DNA of 64,000 bases from Bugula neritina (lineage: Eukaryota; Bryozoa; Gymnolaemata; Cheilostomatida; Bugulidae), in NCBI GenBank assembly GCA_964035545.1, contig OZ037767.1:9228207-9292206 (forward strand), written 5' to 3'. Made by a program: the position numbers and the translations under genes. The notes under the pieces were generated by a model. That model ran no database searches. It saw only the letters and a program-made list of their open reading frames with translations, and was not told the DNA's origin. Of this stretch, positions 21,679 to 34,289 are shown piece by piece (the first letter of the stretch is position 1; the number at the start of each line of letters is the position of its first letter).

Positions 21679-24600
21679 TTAATGAGATGACAGTTTGGTA
21701 AAAAGTTTCTGTGCGTTTTCAGTAGTCATCTGAATTACTTCTTCTCGAGAGATTCCTTTAGTTTTAGCGATAAAGTCACACGATACGTTGATATTAACTG
21801 GCTCGTTTCTACCCTGCAAATATTAAACACATCATTAAACTATATTTCTAACCTATCACAGCTTATCTTGCAAACCATGTTGCCTCTAGCCAAACATTGC
21901 TAAGTGATCAGCCTATCAAAGAATGTGCCAATAAACATACACACCGCCCACAGTTTTCTTTATCTATCAATCCACTAACAGATACTAGTGTAGACTTACA
22001 TGCTTCTCCGGCCCTAAAGCTGGTGAGTCCGTTTCTAAAACTAAGTGAGTCAATGGTATGCTCTTTACTAGCTTCTGTTTCTAGAGGAGAAAGAACAAGA
22101 CGTCACATTACAGCAAAATCTACTAGTTAAATGCAGCAGGCAATGATATTACAGTTAAAGAACTGACAGAACAATCCAAAATTGCTTACTTGCATGTAAT
22201 TAAATAAAATTTTAAAGCGTTTAACTTTTCAGTTACAGTTGTTAAATGATTGAAATTCATTACAATTAAAACAAGAAAAAATTGTCAACCTTACAGTATA
22301 GTATAATTATATATATGCTGGCAACATCATTAGTATAGGTAATAGGTAATACGTTAATTATAAAGTTAAAGATCTATTACATTACCTGTGGACTTCGCAC
22401 CACACTTGGAGGAATAGAGAAATAATAACCCAGCTCCACCCCCTTCAGTGCTGTGCTGACTTTAGCATCAAATGCATGCAGGAGTACCTTTAATTATAAG
22501 GGTACTAGAGAGGACCAGACACCAATTTTCTACTGTTTGTAAGAGAACTGGACCCCAAAGAAAGTGCAAGGTTGAACTGGAACACTTTAGTTAGGGATAG
22601 TTCCCATAATATTGGACTGGCAATCACAATGCACATACTTTGAAATTTATTAAACAGTTACTTTAAATCTCAAACTATTTTGAGTGAAATTTTAATATAT
22701 ATACTTGTATAATTTTCAAGAGACACTACATAATTGTTAAATGTCAATTTCAGTATGGTTTCAAACTCCAGGCAGCAAAAGCTACAGTTGTAAAGAGGCC
22801 AGGGAACTGTTACTGAAACATATCCCTTGATAAAAATAGTTCATAAATAGGTAAACATATATTTACAATAAAACTGTACACTGGTACACCTGACACTGAA
22901 AGCTTGAGGTAATAGACTGTATGGCTGTCTATCTTATATAGAGCTACTCTAATTAATACTCTTCAACTGCAATGTCTACCTTTCTGGCACCAGCCTCTTC
23001 CAGAGTGTCAATTACATGTTTACCAGCACTTCGGGAGTGGACGTTTCTGTAGGAGGTGAAAAGAAAAAGATGGGTAATATATAGCTACTTGACAACTAAT
23101 ATGTATATGGTAGAGAGCTTTGAGGTAGCAACATGTATATTACAGGAATCTTTAAGAAAGCAACACGTATATGAAAAGGGATGACAACCCCCTACGCAGT
23201 CTTTGCACAATTCAATATAGTAAGTTATTAGGTGTGTCACTTATAGGAAAACATTATATACAAAATAAATGTACAATAAGCAATGGTATCACAATGATAA
23301 AACTACCATTAAAGTTACCAGTACAGACTACTGCTTCAGCAGAGGCAATACAATGCACAGTATGTGTTATACAGCATAGCCTAAATGCAGTATAGTTATA
23401 CATTTTGTGCAGATGTGGTAACACAATATACAGTAGAAACAACACACCAGTTTTGTGGGCAAGAAAACACCTTTTTTATGACAGACAAGTTTTTAATTAA
23501 TCAACAGCCTTTAACCAAAGTGGAGTGGTAAATCCATTATTAAAAATGCCCTTCCTCTAAACAAGATAAGTCTTAAGCTACATGTACACAGGTCGATTTT
23601 TCATGAAAACCGGCCGATAAACTGTTAGCGATTTTTTAGGATTTTTGAAAAATCGGCCGATTTTGCTTTTGGCAGATTTTTGTAGCGATTTTCAGAATTG
23701 AACATGTTCAATTTATCGGCCGATTTTCTGTTGAACCAGCCAATCAAAAGCTGGCAGAAAATCATGACAGCGAGCGAAGTTAACACCATTGTTGAAATAC
23801 AACTAGGAAGTAATTAATACGTTGCTATCACTACGATACATCATATATGAAATACAAATATAAAAATAACTATCACTCGAAGTAGTAGTAATAAAAACGC
23901 AATTTTTATTTATTAAAACATCAGAATAAACATATTGCTTTTTTAAATAGAACACTGGTATTATTCTCAACTTTTACTCATTTATAATACAATTTATAAC
24001 TTTTAGTTTTAATTTTTATATTTATGTAACTAATATTAGCATCTCAACTTTATAGTTTAATTTTTGTTGAGAGAACAGATTTGCAGTGATCGTGAATTTT
24101 CGTTAGTAATTTAGTTAGCTCCAAGACGGCCGTTGTCTCAACATAAATATGATTGTGAGTTTTTGTTAATAAGTTAGCTCCAAGACGGCGGTTTTGTCAA
24201 CATAAATATGATCGTGATTGGTGGCAACAGTCAGTTCGGTACTGCCTGCTGTAATATATATACCTCATCATGTACGATTCAGAGATTACTCAAAAATATG
24301 TCGACAACTTGGAGAAGTTTCCTGCTCTGTGGGATAACCGTAGTAAGGTTTATTCAAACAAGGATGCTAAGAAGAGGGCTTGGGCTGACCTGGCAGCTCT
24401 TGTTGGAATATCGGCTAAAGAGCTTCAGACTCTTCACAAAACCAATAGAACTTACTTTGCAAAGGTAATTTAATATAATTTTATACTGACTGCATTTGGA
24501 ATGAGAAAATTAAAATGATATTTAAATTAATATTTATATAGGTACTATGATTTTTAACCGGAGCACAAAAGGCGCTTTCATCAGCCGTCTGGAGCTGGTG

Positions 24601-27600
24601 GAGAGGAGCGCAACAAAAAAACATACCCATATTACGAGCAGATGCTCTTTTTTTTGCCAACTCTTAAAACTAGGAGCTCGCACTCCAACCTTATTGCTGA
24701 GGTAAGCAACAGTAGTGATTGTGGTAATACGCAAATCGATGTAAGCATACATTATTTATTAATAGGTTGTTAATTATTTCACATAATAATATGAGTTTAG
24801 GATAGAAATCAGAATGAAAATTGTGATGATGGAAGTAGTCAAGGTGATTCATCACAACCATCTCCCACATCATCAAGGTCCGAACCAATACTTCTGCTGC
24901 CAGCTGCATCTAGGACACCTGTGACATCGCCCCCACCTGTGACATTTCCCCGACCTGTAACATCTCCCCCACCTGTAACATCTCCCCCACCTGTGACATC
25001 TCCCCCACCTGTGACATCTCCCCGACCTGTAACATCTCCCCCACCTGTAACATCTCCCCCACCTGTAACATCTCCCCCACCTGTAACATCTCCCCCACCT
25101 GTGACATCTCCCCCACCTGTGACATCTCCCCCACCTGTAACATCTCCCCCACCTGTGACATCTCCCCCACCTGTAACATCTCCCCCACCTGTGACATCTC
25201 CCCCACCTGTAACATCTCCCCCACCTGTGACATTTCCCCCACCTGTGACATCTCCCCCACCTGTGACATCTCCCCCACCTGTGACATCTCCCCCACCTAT
25301 GCGTGGCAACACACCAAGTAACAACGAAACTTTCCGGGTTGGTGGACGAGGCAGAGGAACAAAAGTTAGTAGTTAGTTAGGCTTTCACACAATAAAGGTG
25401 AATGTGTGAGAGCTGTATACCAGCTATTAAAAATTGTTGTGGTGCCTAAACAATCCACATGGCAGGATGGTTTAATAACATACTTTGAACACGAGAATGC
25501 TTAATCAGGGTTAACTGTAATTCGATAACAGATATAGTGGTTTGCATCATTTACAATCTTACTAAAATGTCAAATAAAAAAGATTTGATTTAAGTTGGGC
25601 AGGTTTGTAATACTTAACACTTTCTTAAATGCTTTTTATGTTCTGTTTTAGCGACCACTAGAATCCAATCCCAGAGATCATCTAAGGATGAAGTGTTTGG
25701 AGTTTCTGAACACTCCAACCAAGGACCACTTGGACTTGTGGGGTGATGCGCTTGTTGCTGACCTACGCCAGATCACCAATGTTGCTGTAAGCATTGTAAC
25801 TAAAAAGACTCAAGACTTCGTTAGTTGCGATTAAAATATTATCAAACCACTGCTTATCAATTCATATACTTTTTGTAGGTAAGGAGACGCTTGATGCATC
25901 GCCTGTCTGGGGAAGTTGTGGATGCTATCTGCCAGCAGTCGGAAACAACTAGGAGGCCATACGTGCCCAGTTTGCTACCAGCTAGTGGTTCTGCTGAAGA
26001 CGGTGCCGTAGCCGAATCACCACATCAGAGTACTTCTTCAATTTTATCGCAACTAAATGCACACATGACCTATGAATTTATGTAAATTTTTGTATGTTGT
26101 GTAAATAAATATATGCATAGTTTTAAACAAAACTGAAACAAAAATATCAATATTTATTGTAAAATGTAATGTAAAATATGTAATATTTTAATCAAAAGTA
26201 CATGCATTGCTAACTAGCAAAAGAGTCAATCATCCCGTTAAATGCTGTTGCAAACCCTGGCCAATAGCCACCATCCTATCCTGCCAGTCAACACGCCCAA
26301 CCCCATTGAACCATCTGCAAAGAGTCTCCTGGATGTCTTTTGGCTCTCTACCTGCATGATTACCGGCCAGGCGACGTTGCAGTGGATGCAACTCTGTTTG
26401 GACTTCTTGCCGCCAGGTAGCATTCTCAACATACGCATCGGCATCGACTGTGAATGTCATGGCATTGTTGTCTAGCAGATAGTTCTGCAATGCACAGCAT
26501 GCCATTATGATGTTGTCTACCTTGTCAGGCTGCAGATTAATTGGCCGCTGGAATATCCGCCACATTGCCACGAGTCTACTAAATGAGGTTTCTGTGATTA
26601 AAATAAAATATCGAATGTATTCCATAATTGTAATTAAAAAAAGTATTTACATACCAACAATTCTCCTGGCTCGACTGAGTCTGTAGTTGAACACCAGTTT
26701 ATCGTTGCTGAGTAGGCCACGAGACCTTGGATATGGCTTCATCCTATACTTTTTAAGCGGAAATGCCTCGTCTGATACGAAGTGGTAGGGTACGAGGCTA
26801 TCAGTGTATGGCAAGCACGCATAATCTGGGAGGTGTGCTTGGTCCCTCTCAAGTAACTCCTTCAGAGGCGACTCTCTCCATATGCCTGCGTCTGAACTTC
26901 TGCCATTGGCCCCAACGTTTATGTAGATGAACCTACAAAGTATCAGATGCTGTCATTTTGTGGAAAGAGCATGTCTGCACTCAAATAAATTTGGGGTTGA
27001 AAATTAATTTTTGCATTCAAGAGAGTAAGGATGCATTAATTACCTTTGATTTGCGTCTGCTATGGCCATCAACACTATGCTTTCATAGCCTTTATAGTTG
27101 TGGAATGCCGAACCAGCAGACTTGGGCTTCATTATCCGCTAAAATAAGCCACAAACACCACAAAATTGAAATACTCTGCGCCTTGAAAATTGCCTACAAA
27201 TAACAATTTAATTTTGTAATACATACAATATGCTTGCCGTCTAGAGATCCGATGCAGTTAGGATAGTTCCATCTAGCAAGGTAGTCCTTTGCTACTGCTC
27301 GCCATTCATCTGCGCTCTGTGGAAACCTTATATGGGTTGGCTGAAGCACTTTATAAATTGCAGCACACATCTCATGTATAATGTTGGATATTGTTTTTAC
27401 ACCTTCAATATGAAATGAAGAGCATACAAAAACAAAATAGTATTATGCAAACAACCAAGTAATATTACATTACATACTATTACAAAATATATATATACTT
27501 ACCTAGATGAAATTGGTAATGAAGATCGCTCATTGTTGCCCCAGTTGCTAGGAAGCGTAGAGTGCAGGAAAGGCGAGTCCGAGGATCAATGGCAGGCCGC

Positions 27601-28599
27601 ATCTGAGTGTCTTGTTTTTTTGTTAGTGGAGTGACCATTTCCAGCAGCTTGTCGAAGAGTGGCTCTGGCATACGAAAGTAGTGAGTGAAAGTCCCTACCC
27701 TTCGCGAACTATCATCACGTAGCAGCTTAGGGACTGTTGTATTCATTGCACCTATAATTTAAAATACAAACAAGAAGTAATTAATGAATATACATTCCCA
27801 TCAATATGATATTTAGGTGAGTTCACTTAATTTAGTATAGACTGCTACTAAACATTAATAGTTATAAATTAGAATCACCAAATAACTAAATAATTAAATA
27901 ATTAAATGTCATGAAACACTCACCTATTTGTAGGATGTAGGTTAATGAAGAGAAGTAAGAATATTTTTTTGTTTAATTTAATTAGTCAATTGATTTTTAG
28001 TTTGAAACTCATACATTAAATTAATCTCTCAAACTTGAATTGCAATATTTCTTTGTGAGATTTGGCAAATAACTATACATTTTATGTAGCTATAAAATCA
28101 TTAACAAATTTTCAATATTCGACTATTATTGAAATAGAGGTTTAAGAAATTGAATTAATTTTCGTTTAAATTTTAAATCTGCCTTTTAAGAGCAAACTTT
28201 AAAGTCTTAGTCTAATATTGAACGCATGTTATCAATTTTTGTTGTTTTTTTCAGATTATTTAGAGGATTTTACACAAAATAAGATTAAGTGTAATTACAA
28301 TATTTCAGTTTCACAACTTGAACTAAAAAATACTCATACTGATACTAAAATTAGACAGCCTAATACAGTAATACTAATAGTAATAGTAATTTACTAATTA
28401 TTTTATGTTATTCATATTGTTTGACATTAGGGATTTGTACTAAATCATTTATGAAATACAAGTAATTACATAAATTGAATGTATGTTAACGTACTACTAC
28501 TACTGCTACTACTACTACCACTGCTACTACTGCCACTACTACTACACACTAGTACTACACACTAGTACTACACACTAGTACTAGTAGTACTAGTAGTAC

Positions 28600-28646
<47 letters not shown>

Positions 28647-31600
28647 CTAGTAGTAGTGAGCATTTAGTAGCTGGATACAACTCGCCTTCCTAGTCTCTAC
28701 TTCTGCACCACCTCCTGGCTCGTTTCTCATTGATGGAGTTGTCTTCCTCATCGTTATAAAATAACATATAAGCTGCAGCTGCTAAAATTTGTTTATCGTT
28801 TCTAGCCATTTCACGTGTAAAAAGAATGTATATTATAATAATGCCGATGTATGTTTACTCAGTTACTATGCTAATGCACATGAAACTAATCTTGAACTTT
28901 GCGCATGAACCTAAAAGAAAGTTATATAGACTGAGAGCCATCCGCCAATAAAACGCAAGCAGAAAATTAACCCGGGAAATAAAAATTGCCTAGAAAATCA
29001 GTCGATTTTTCAATCAGCAATAGCGAAATCGACAAGTACAAAATCGGCTGAAAAAATCAGCGTGTGTACATGTAGCTTTAATAAGTGGAAGGACCACCCA
29101 AGTTAGTTTCAACAGTCTTGATGGAACCTTGAAGCCATTGGTACATGCCACCAGAAATTGAACACACAAAGGAAATTGCTACCTCGTTTTACGGGTGGGG
29201 GGGGAAGCTATCAAAGAAAGATACTGAAGAAGCTAGGCATGGTCATCCTGACTGATGTATGCCATCCACCAGATACTTCTGGTGGTGAGATGGTAGAGCA
29301 ATACGGTGTAGTTTAGGCATCGTAGAGTAATACAGCACAGTGCAGATTTCGGCAAAAGTAATGTAGTGTGGTGAAAGTGTAATGATGTACAGAAGCAAGC
29401 TAATAACAATACTAAAACTTACAGAGGAAGGTTTAAATGAGATGCAAGTTTAGCTTGATTTCTGAGGATTTCTTTCTGTTCAAGTTTATCGTCAGCTGAT
29501 TTGATGTAATAAGGAGTGAAGTCAAGTCCGCATTCACCTGTGAAAACACGTAGTAAAACACTAGTGTCATTATACTACTAGAGTTAATCTATCAAGTAGG
29601 AAGAATAGAGGCAGCATTAACTAATAACTAAATCATATAAATATAGTAGTTGCATGAGCACTACTAACCTATACAATACAACTTGTCTTGATTGGTTAGT
29701 ATTGCCTCAGTGACTTCCTCCGTGTAATCAGATAATAGTACACTCCTGTCAAAGTTACCAGAATCACTCATCTGAAAGTAATTATTACAAATCATCACAT
29801 TTTAGGAAGATGTTTGACAACATACCAGTGAGTAGAACAATTAGAATACATGGCTAATCAAGCCACTTCTACAGAAATAAAACTGTGTTAAATAATAAGC
29901 ATAGCATAATATTGAAGGTTATGCTATTTATGGCCTTTTTCAAGAATTCATAAATGAATAAATATTTACTAGTATGCTTAATCACTGAGTCTAATATACT
30001 ACTAATCAAACAAGGTAAGCTATATAATATTCAAGATATAAATTTTGTCAGCCAATGGTGGCCAGCTATTATTGAAAATAAATTAAGTTTATAAATAACA
30101 TATCTATATTGTTTGCACAGCCAGTAACCTCCCAAGAGGCATTTATTAACAGCGTAACTTATGTATCAATTCATAAATTACCTGCACGGGATGCAACCCT
30201 AGTCCTGGGAGCACAAAATCCCTGTGCCTGCAAATAATTTCATAATATTATGAACATGAATATTTTATAACACATAGGAGTACAACTGTTATGAACGCAA
30301 GCATTTTCTAGCAAACTAACAGCGTATGTTACCCATCTAGTTTATTTGACAGGTTCTATTACTACTAAAGTGGATTAGTTATGTGTTAATAAAGCATAGT
30401 CTAGCCTCACATAGTCATGGCTAACTTCAAAGCAGCAAGCTTGCATGGAACAACCTTATAAATACATGTAGTTGTGTTAGTGTAAGCCACACTGAATTTG
30501 AGAGAGATGAAGCTAGATATTTTACTCATGTGATTTAAAACAAGTCATTCACTGGAGGGGATGATTAATGTGCCAATTAAAAACTGAAGTGACAAAGTTG
30601 ATGTTGATGAAAGTAATATGTATGTGGGTTCTCAAATCAGAAAGAACTTATGAATGCACCTACATATAAATCATGCTTACCACAAAAAATTATATGTAGA
30701 CCTAGTACATGTTTTGTAAACAGCAGATATGGGCTCATTTCCACATCCATAATTACTTTCGGCATAACAACATAGCTCTCCATTAGTATTTCAATTTTTA
30801 ATTCTGAGCTTTATGAAAATGTTTCTAAATTGATTACTTTATATTCAATTTATAACTGCTGGCTAAGCTCACTGTGGTGAGTGACTTGTGTTTTTATAGG
30901 ATACAAAACTGCAGGCGGCTTTACTCTATTTTAATAAATATTTATCTAATAGTGTGAGCTCTCTTACAGAACTCGTACCACACAGCTAGCACCACACACA
31001 CACACGGTACCTTTCATACAGAGACATGACATCTTGAAACTGGAAAAATGCTTCTGGCAACACAACTGCTCGAGCCACACCTGCCTGAAAAATAACAACA
31101 ACCTGATTAGTATTATAATTACGTTTTCTACCATTTAATTCAAATTCACTACATATATTGACTATTATATATATAATATATAGTTATTCAGAATAAAAGA
31201 GTTATTTTGAAATGTCAACAGCTTCTCTTAAGCTGTTATTCAAAGTATGCACATAATACACTGTAACTGTAATATATATTATAACTATAATATAACATAA
31301 CTATAACATAATATACTATAACATAATATACTAGAACATAATATACTATAACATAATATAATGTAACTATAACTATAATATACTATAACTATAACATAAT
31401 ATACTATAACTATAACATAATATACTATAACTATAACATAATATACTTTAACTTACAGCTTTGGCTTTGGCAATCACTTCATCCACATCCTAAAATTTAT
31501 CATAAACATTAGATGGAATTCTAAGGTAACTTCTCGCAATTCACTGCCAGCACTAATAACTTTACAATATATTTCCTTTGCCTGTTAAGTAGTGTTTAAC

Positions 31601-31760
31601 TAGTTTAACTACTAAACTAATCATCCTTATATGGACAAACAAAAATGAGTAAAAGAAGACTCAAGTGCCTAATATCCTTAATAGAGACTAACTGCTTAAC
31701 AAACCTGTATACCTCTAGAAAAGCAGCGTCTGCCAGATGAGAATGGCAGTCTATCATCAT
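21679..31760 (-). CDS. TATDN3: TATDN3-like TatD-family metal-dependent hydrolase, 10 exons, 265 aa
   Basis: Minus-strand exons: 31760-31713, 31489-31457, 31084-31011, 30227-30182, 29771-29669, 29537-29423, 23046-22980, 22487-22386, 22074-22000 and 21813-21679. All phases agree. TatD proteins are TIM-barrel metal-dependent phosphoesterases/nucleases of the amidohydrolase superfamily. The metal-ligand set is complete: H6 and H8 (IDCHSHLAD), E103 (GECGLDF), H143 (NVHSRSAG), H166 (VLLHAFD) and D212 ([11 protein letters not shown]). The [12 protein letters not shown] stretch and the C-terminal RNEPVNI...[15 protein letters not shown] place it with TATDN3 rather than TATDN1 or TATDN2. An adjacent ATG at 31757 is equally possible, and an acceptor (TTTATAG) 20-30 nt upstream indicates an untranslated first exon. 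The gene is convergent with SEC23. Intron 6 is about 6.4 kb because it hosts a Harbinger transposon. Confidence 0.95.
24270..26085 (+). CDS. MADF (Myb/SANT-like) DNA-binding protein of the Harbinger element, 5 exons, 425 aa
   Basis: Exons: 24270-24464, 24564-24740, 24801-25364, 25652-25786 and 25879-26085, all in phase 0. Residues 1-110 form a MADF domain ([35 protein letters not shown], and [14 protein letters not shown] after the second exon join). Exon 3 encodes a Ser/Asn/Gln linker and then about 20 copies of a PPPVTS hexapeptide. Exon 4-5 encode a helical C-terminal part ([43 protein letters not shown]) that resembles the BESS-like interaction region of such proteins. In Harbinger systems this partner is needed for nuclear import of, and end recognition by, the transposase. 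The exon 2 acceptor (CCGGAG/CAC) is weak but is the only in-frame choice; the exon 2 donor could also be at 24701. AATAAA follows at 26104. Confidence 0.87.
24915..25300. repeat. 18-bp coding minisatellite (PPPVTS)n
   Basis: About 21 copies of an 18-bp unit, CCACCTGTAACATCTCCC, alternating between GTA and GTG valine codons, with rare CGA (Arg) and TTT (Phe) variants. It lies inside exon 3 of the MADF gene and preserves the frame. All units being 18 bp makes other frames and the minus strand open too; those are shadows. Confidence 0.93.
26104..26158. terminator. Paired convergent poly(A) signals of the Harbinger genes
   Basis: AATAAA on + at 26104-26109, for the MADF gene, and AATAAA on - at 26158-26153, for the transposase. 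They are about 50 bp apart, each lying within 80 nt of its gene's stop codon. Confidence 0.65.
26230..27746 (-). CDS. Harbinger DDE transposase (HARBI1-like), 5 exons, 384 aa
   Basis: Minus-strand exons: 27746-27503, 27402-27227, 27138-27044, 26932-26655 and 26591-26230, phases 1, 0, 2, 1, stop TGA at 26232-26230. The N-terminal part has [19 protein letters not shown] and [20 protein letters not shown], typical of the helical region of Harbinger transposases. The DDE core shows [11 protein letters not shown] (D136), the [19 protein letters not shown] strand, SDAGIWRES (D186) and a VSDEAFPL motif (D226/E227) followed by [20 protein letters not shown] and the LxxAxxRxV-type helix (SRARRIVE). 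No stops or frameshifts are seen. A TTTATT at 26153-26158 gives a minus-strand AATAAA just past the stop, so the two element genes terminate tail to tail. Confidence 0.93.
28490..28657. repeat. (CTA/TAG)n microsatellite with strand switch
   Basis: CTACTACTA on the left turns, through CACACTAGTACTA units, into TAGTAGTAG on the right, making a roughly palindromic tract. It lies inside the Harbinger element, upstream of the transposase gene. Confidence 0.9.
31262..31449. repeat. 21-bp minisatellite adjoining the TATDN3 exon 2 donor
   Basis: On the TATDN3 (minus) strand the intron starts GTAAGTTA and continues directly into AGTATATTATGTTATAGTTA-type units (20 bases shown of a 21-bp unit). AGTTATAGTATATT in the unit resembles AGTTAAAGTATATT across the donor. 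The right part of the array is more degenerate. Confidence 0.85.
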
Positions 31761-34289
31761 CAACCGTGCTCTTACATCAAAATCTATAAAAAATTACAAA
31801 TAAAAGTAAAAAATGTAGTTCAACCTTACCAACGTGAAAAATTTCCATGAAATTTAGTAGTATAATTTAGATGAAATTAAACCAAGCTTTTATACCATCT
31901 AAAGTATATCAGTTGCTTAAGCTTAAAACTGCATTTATGGTGCAAACAGTTGACAGCTTTTAAAACACCAAAAATTACCAAACTAACCAATTAACTAACC
32001 AACTAACAAATTTACTCAAATTTAAAACTAATGTTCAGATAAACAAATTTTTCATACATTTTACTTGAAGATATTTTATATAACTTTTATTTGCTTAATA
32101 AAGTTTTAACTTTTCCAAAAACTGCTACACTAACAGCACCGGAAATCAATGTGCTCAAAATAAAGGGTTAAAGAATGAAAACTTGCAACAAAGCTGCGTA
32201 AATCTATTTTCTTATAATTTAGATCACTACTTGTATATGCAAGTTATGAGTTCCTTCTGCTTATAAACTTTTTTATTTCCTCACTGTTCATTTATTTTTA
32301 CTTTTATTTTGGTCTTAATACCATATTAATAATTCACCATTGCATGCAATTAAAGCTGACAAATTTACTCTGCAGATCATTAAGAATTAAAAACTATTAT
32401 CTTTATAAACAACTTCAAAAACGATGGGATTAAATGGCGCAATTATGATGTGTAAAAAGTTTGAAAATTATTCAAGAACAAGAATTGCTGAATAAGTAGC
32501 AATCAGAAAATAAAAGCAGAATGGGTATAAAACAAACTGTTTTTGAATAAGTTTAAAAAATAAAAAGCCAGACCTTGTTTTCAAGATTGAATGCTATAAA
32601 TCTTACACAATCTACATCTGTATCATTACCATGTTTCCTTGCAGTACAGAGCTTAGCGGTATTTTTGAAATTATTTCCACGCAAGCCTTACCTACAAAAC
32701 AGTCTGCATTTGATATATGGTTCAGCAACTGGTGGAATATTCCAGGGTATTACTTTTGATACCTAGCAACTAAGCATATTTTTTCTAATCTGATCGATCT
32801 TATGTTTTGAGAATTAAACTGCACTGATTTTTCAATCTGGCTGACAGTGTGGCATTTAGATAATACAAAATCCCAAATTAAAAAGAATATTAAAGTAAGA
32901 TAGATTTAATAGCTATTTAAGCAGCTAACAACGTCAATATTTAGTTAAACAATCCTTGATACACTTCATTTATGCAGCATTAAAATATTCTGATATATTT
33001 ATCTTTCATCTACATACTGTTTTAAGGTTGTATGCCCGAACAATTTTATTTTAAAATAAATTTTGTGCAAGTATGTGCTGAATTTATTTGGGATTTTTTG
33101 TTGCTTGCAGATGACGTTTCTGGTCGGCTTTGGCTTTACTGCTATTATAAAACTTATACTGATCATATCTAACTTTCATTGCATTGCTACTTTTAGCTGC
33201 TACAATACACATCCTAATCACAGAGATGGCTTGAAAGTTGAAACTTTGATTAAAAATGATAATCGGGGCAAACTAAACATATCAATAGAACAAATAATCA
33301 TTACTGATCCAGTAAAAGCTACAGTGATACTTGCACTCAGTATGGTATTAGTGCTCAAAGTTCAATTTAAACTTATAGCCATAGTCATAGTGATGGTCAT
33401 ACTCATAATGGTTCCTATTATGATCATCATTATAATAAAATAGGCATAGTCGTAAGATAAATATAACATTAACTCATAACTGTCAGTGCTAGATACGCAG
33501 CTTTACATTGTAATTGTGATAGCAATTGTATACAAGTATATCTTTCTTTGAAGTTGAGAAAACTAAGAACTGTAAATTTTACTGCCACAGTGTAGTTAGT
33601 TGAATAAATTGCATCATTTAAAACTCAACTTCAACTTGAGTCTTAGTTTGGCTATTGCAAAACCATAAGACTTATAATAATAGTTATTATAATTACATGT
33701 ATAATGTATCAGTATAACACCAACAGTGATATTAATATTATATAGTATTAATTACTAGTTATTTTGACTATAAGCATACTTGTCAGATTGAAGCCACAGT
33801 GAATATTCATACTGACAATGCCAATAGCAATACCCAATAGACACTCACATTGTGATTCATAGTGTTATTGAACTAGTTAAAGTGACTGTAAAGTAAATGT
33901 CAAAGTTAATATAAATTTTAATAGTGATACTTACATTGATACGAATTTAAACTAACTCCGAGTGTAAAGTAATGTCAATGAGTAAATGAGTTATTGCTGA
34001 GCTTAATCATAATGAATTATTATTATTATTATTATTATAATCGTAATCTTATTAAAAATGATTAACTCTAAACTCTTAAGAGTAAGACTGAAGTGAAGGT
34101 CAATGTCTAAACTTAAAGCCAAAGGTTTACGTGTAAATAACTATACGTATTACTATTAGTATAAATTAGTTATAGTTATTCATACCTTAACAGTATTTTA
34201 ATTTTAACTTATTTATCAGAACTATTCCAAAATGACATCAACGCTGTATATGAGTGGTCTATAAAATAAACAATGCCCTTCAGTGAAAA

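Larger units (their letters stand above)
23573..29080. mobile_element. Intact PIF/Harbinger DNA transposon, 5502 bp, with TTA target duplication
   Basis: The element itself is 23576-29077. Its 15-bp perfect terminal inverted repeats are AGCTACATGTACACA at 23576-23590 and the reverse complement at 29063-29077. The target duplication TTA is at 23573-23575 and 29078-29080, the usual 3-bp site of this superfamily. Subterminal sequence is also inverted-similar and rich in CGATTTT/GCCGATTTT motifs. It carries the expected two convergent genes: a MADF-domain DNA-binding partner (+) and a DDE transposase (-), both with uninterrupted reading frames across five exons. It sits in TATDN3 intron 6, with its transposase gene in the same orientation as TATDN3. 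Perfect TIRs, TSD and open genes imply recent insertion. Confidence 0.95.

Noticed and set aside
24839-25324. Minus-strand open frames GGGDVT and GEMSQV repeats
   Set aside because: Shadows of the 18-bp repeat; the + strand PPPVTS frame is continuous with the MADF domain and downstream exons.
33063-33443. 126-codon open frame between TATDN3 and the 345-aa gene
   Set aside because: The second half is simple-repeat sequence and the first half lacks any recognisable domain or splice context.
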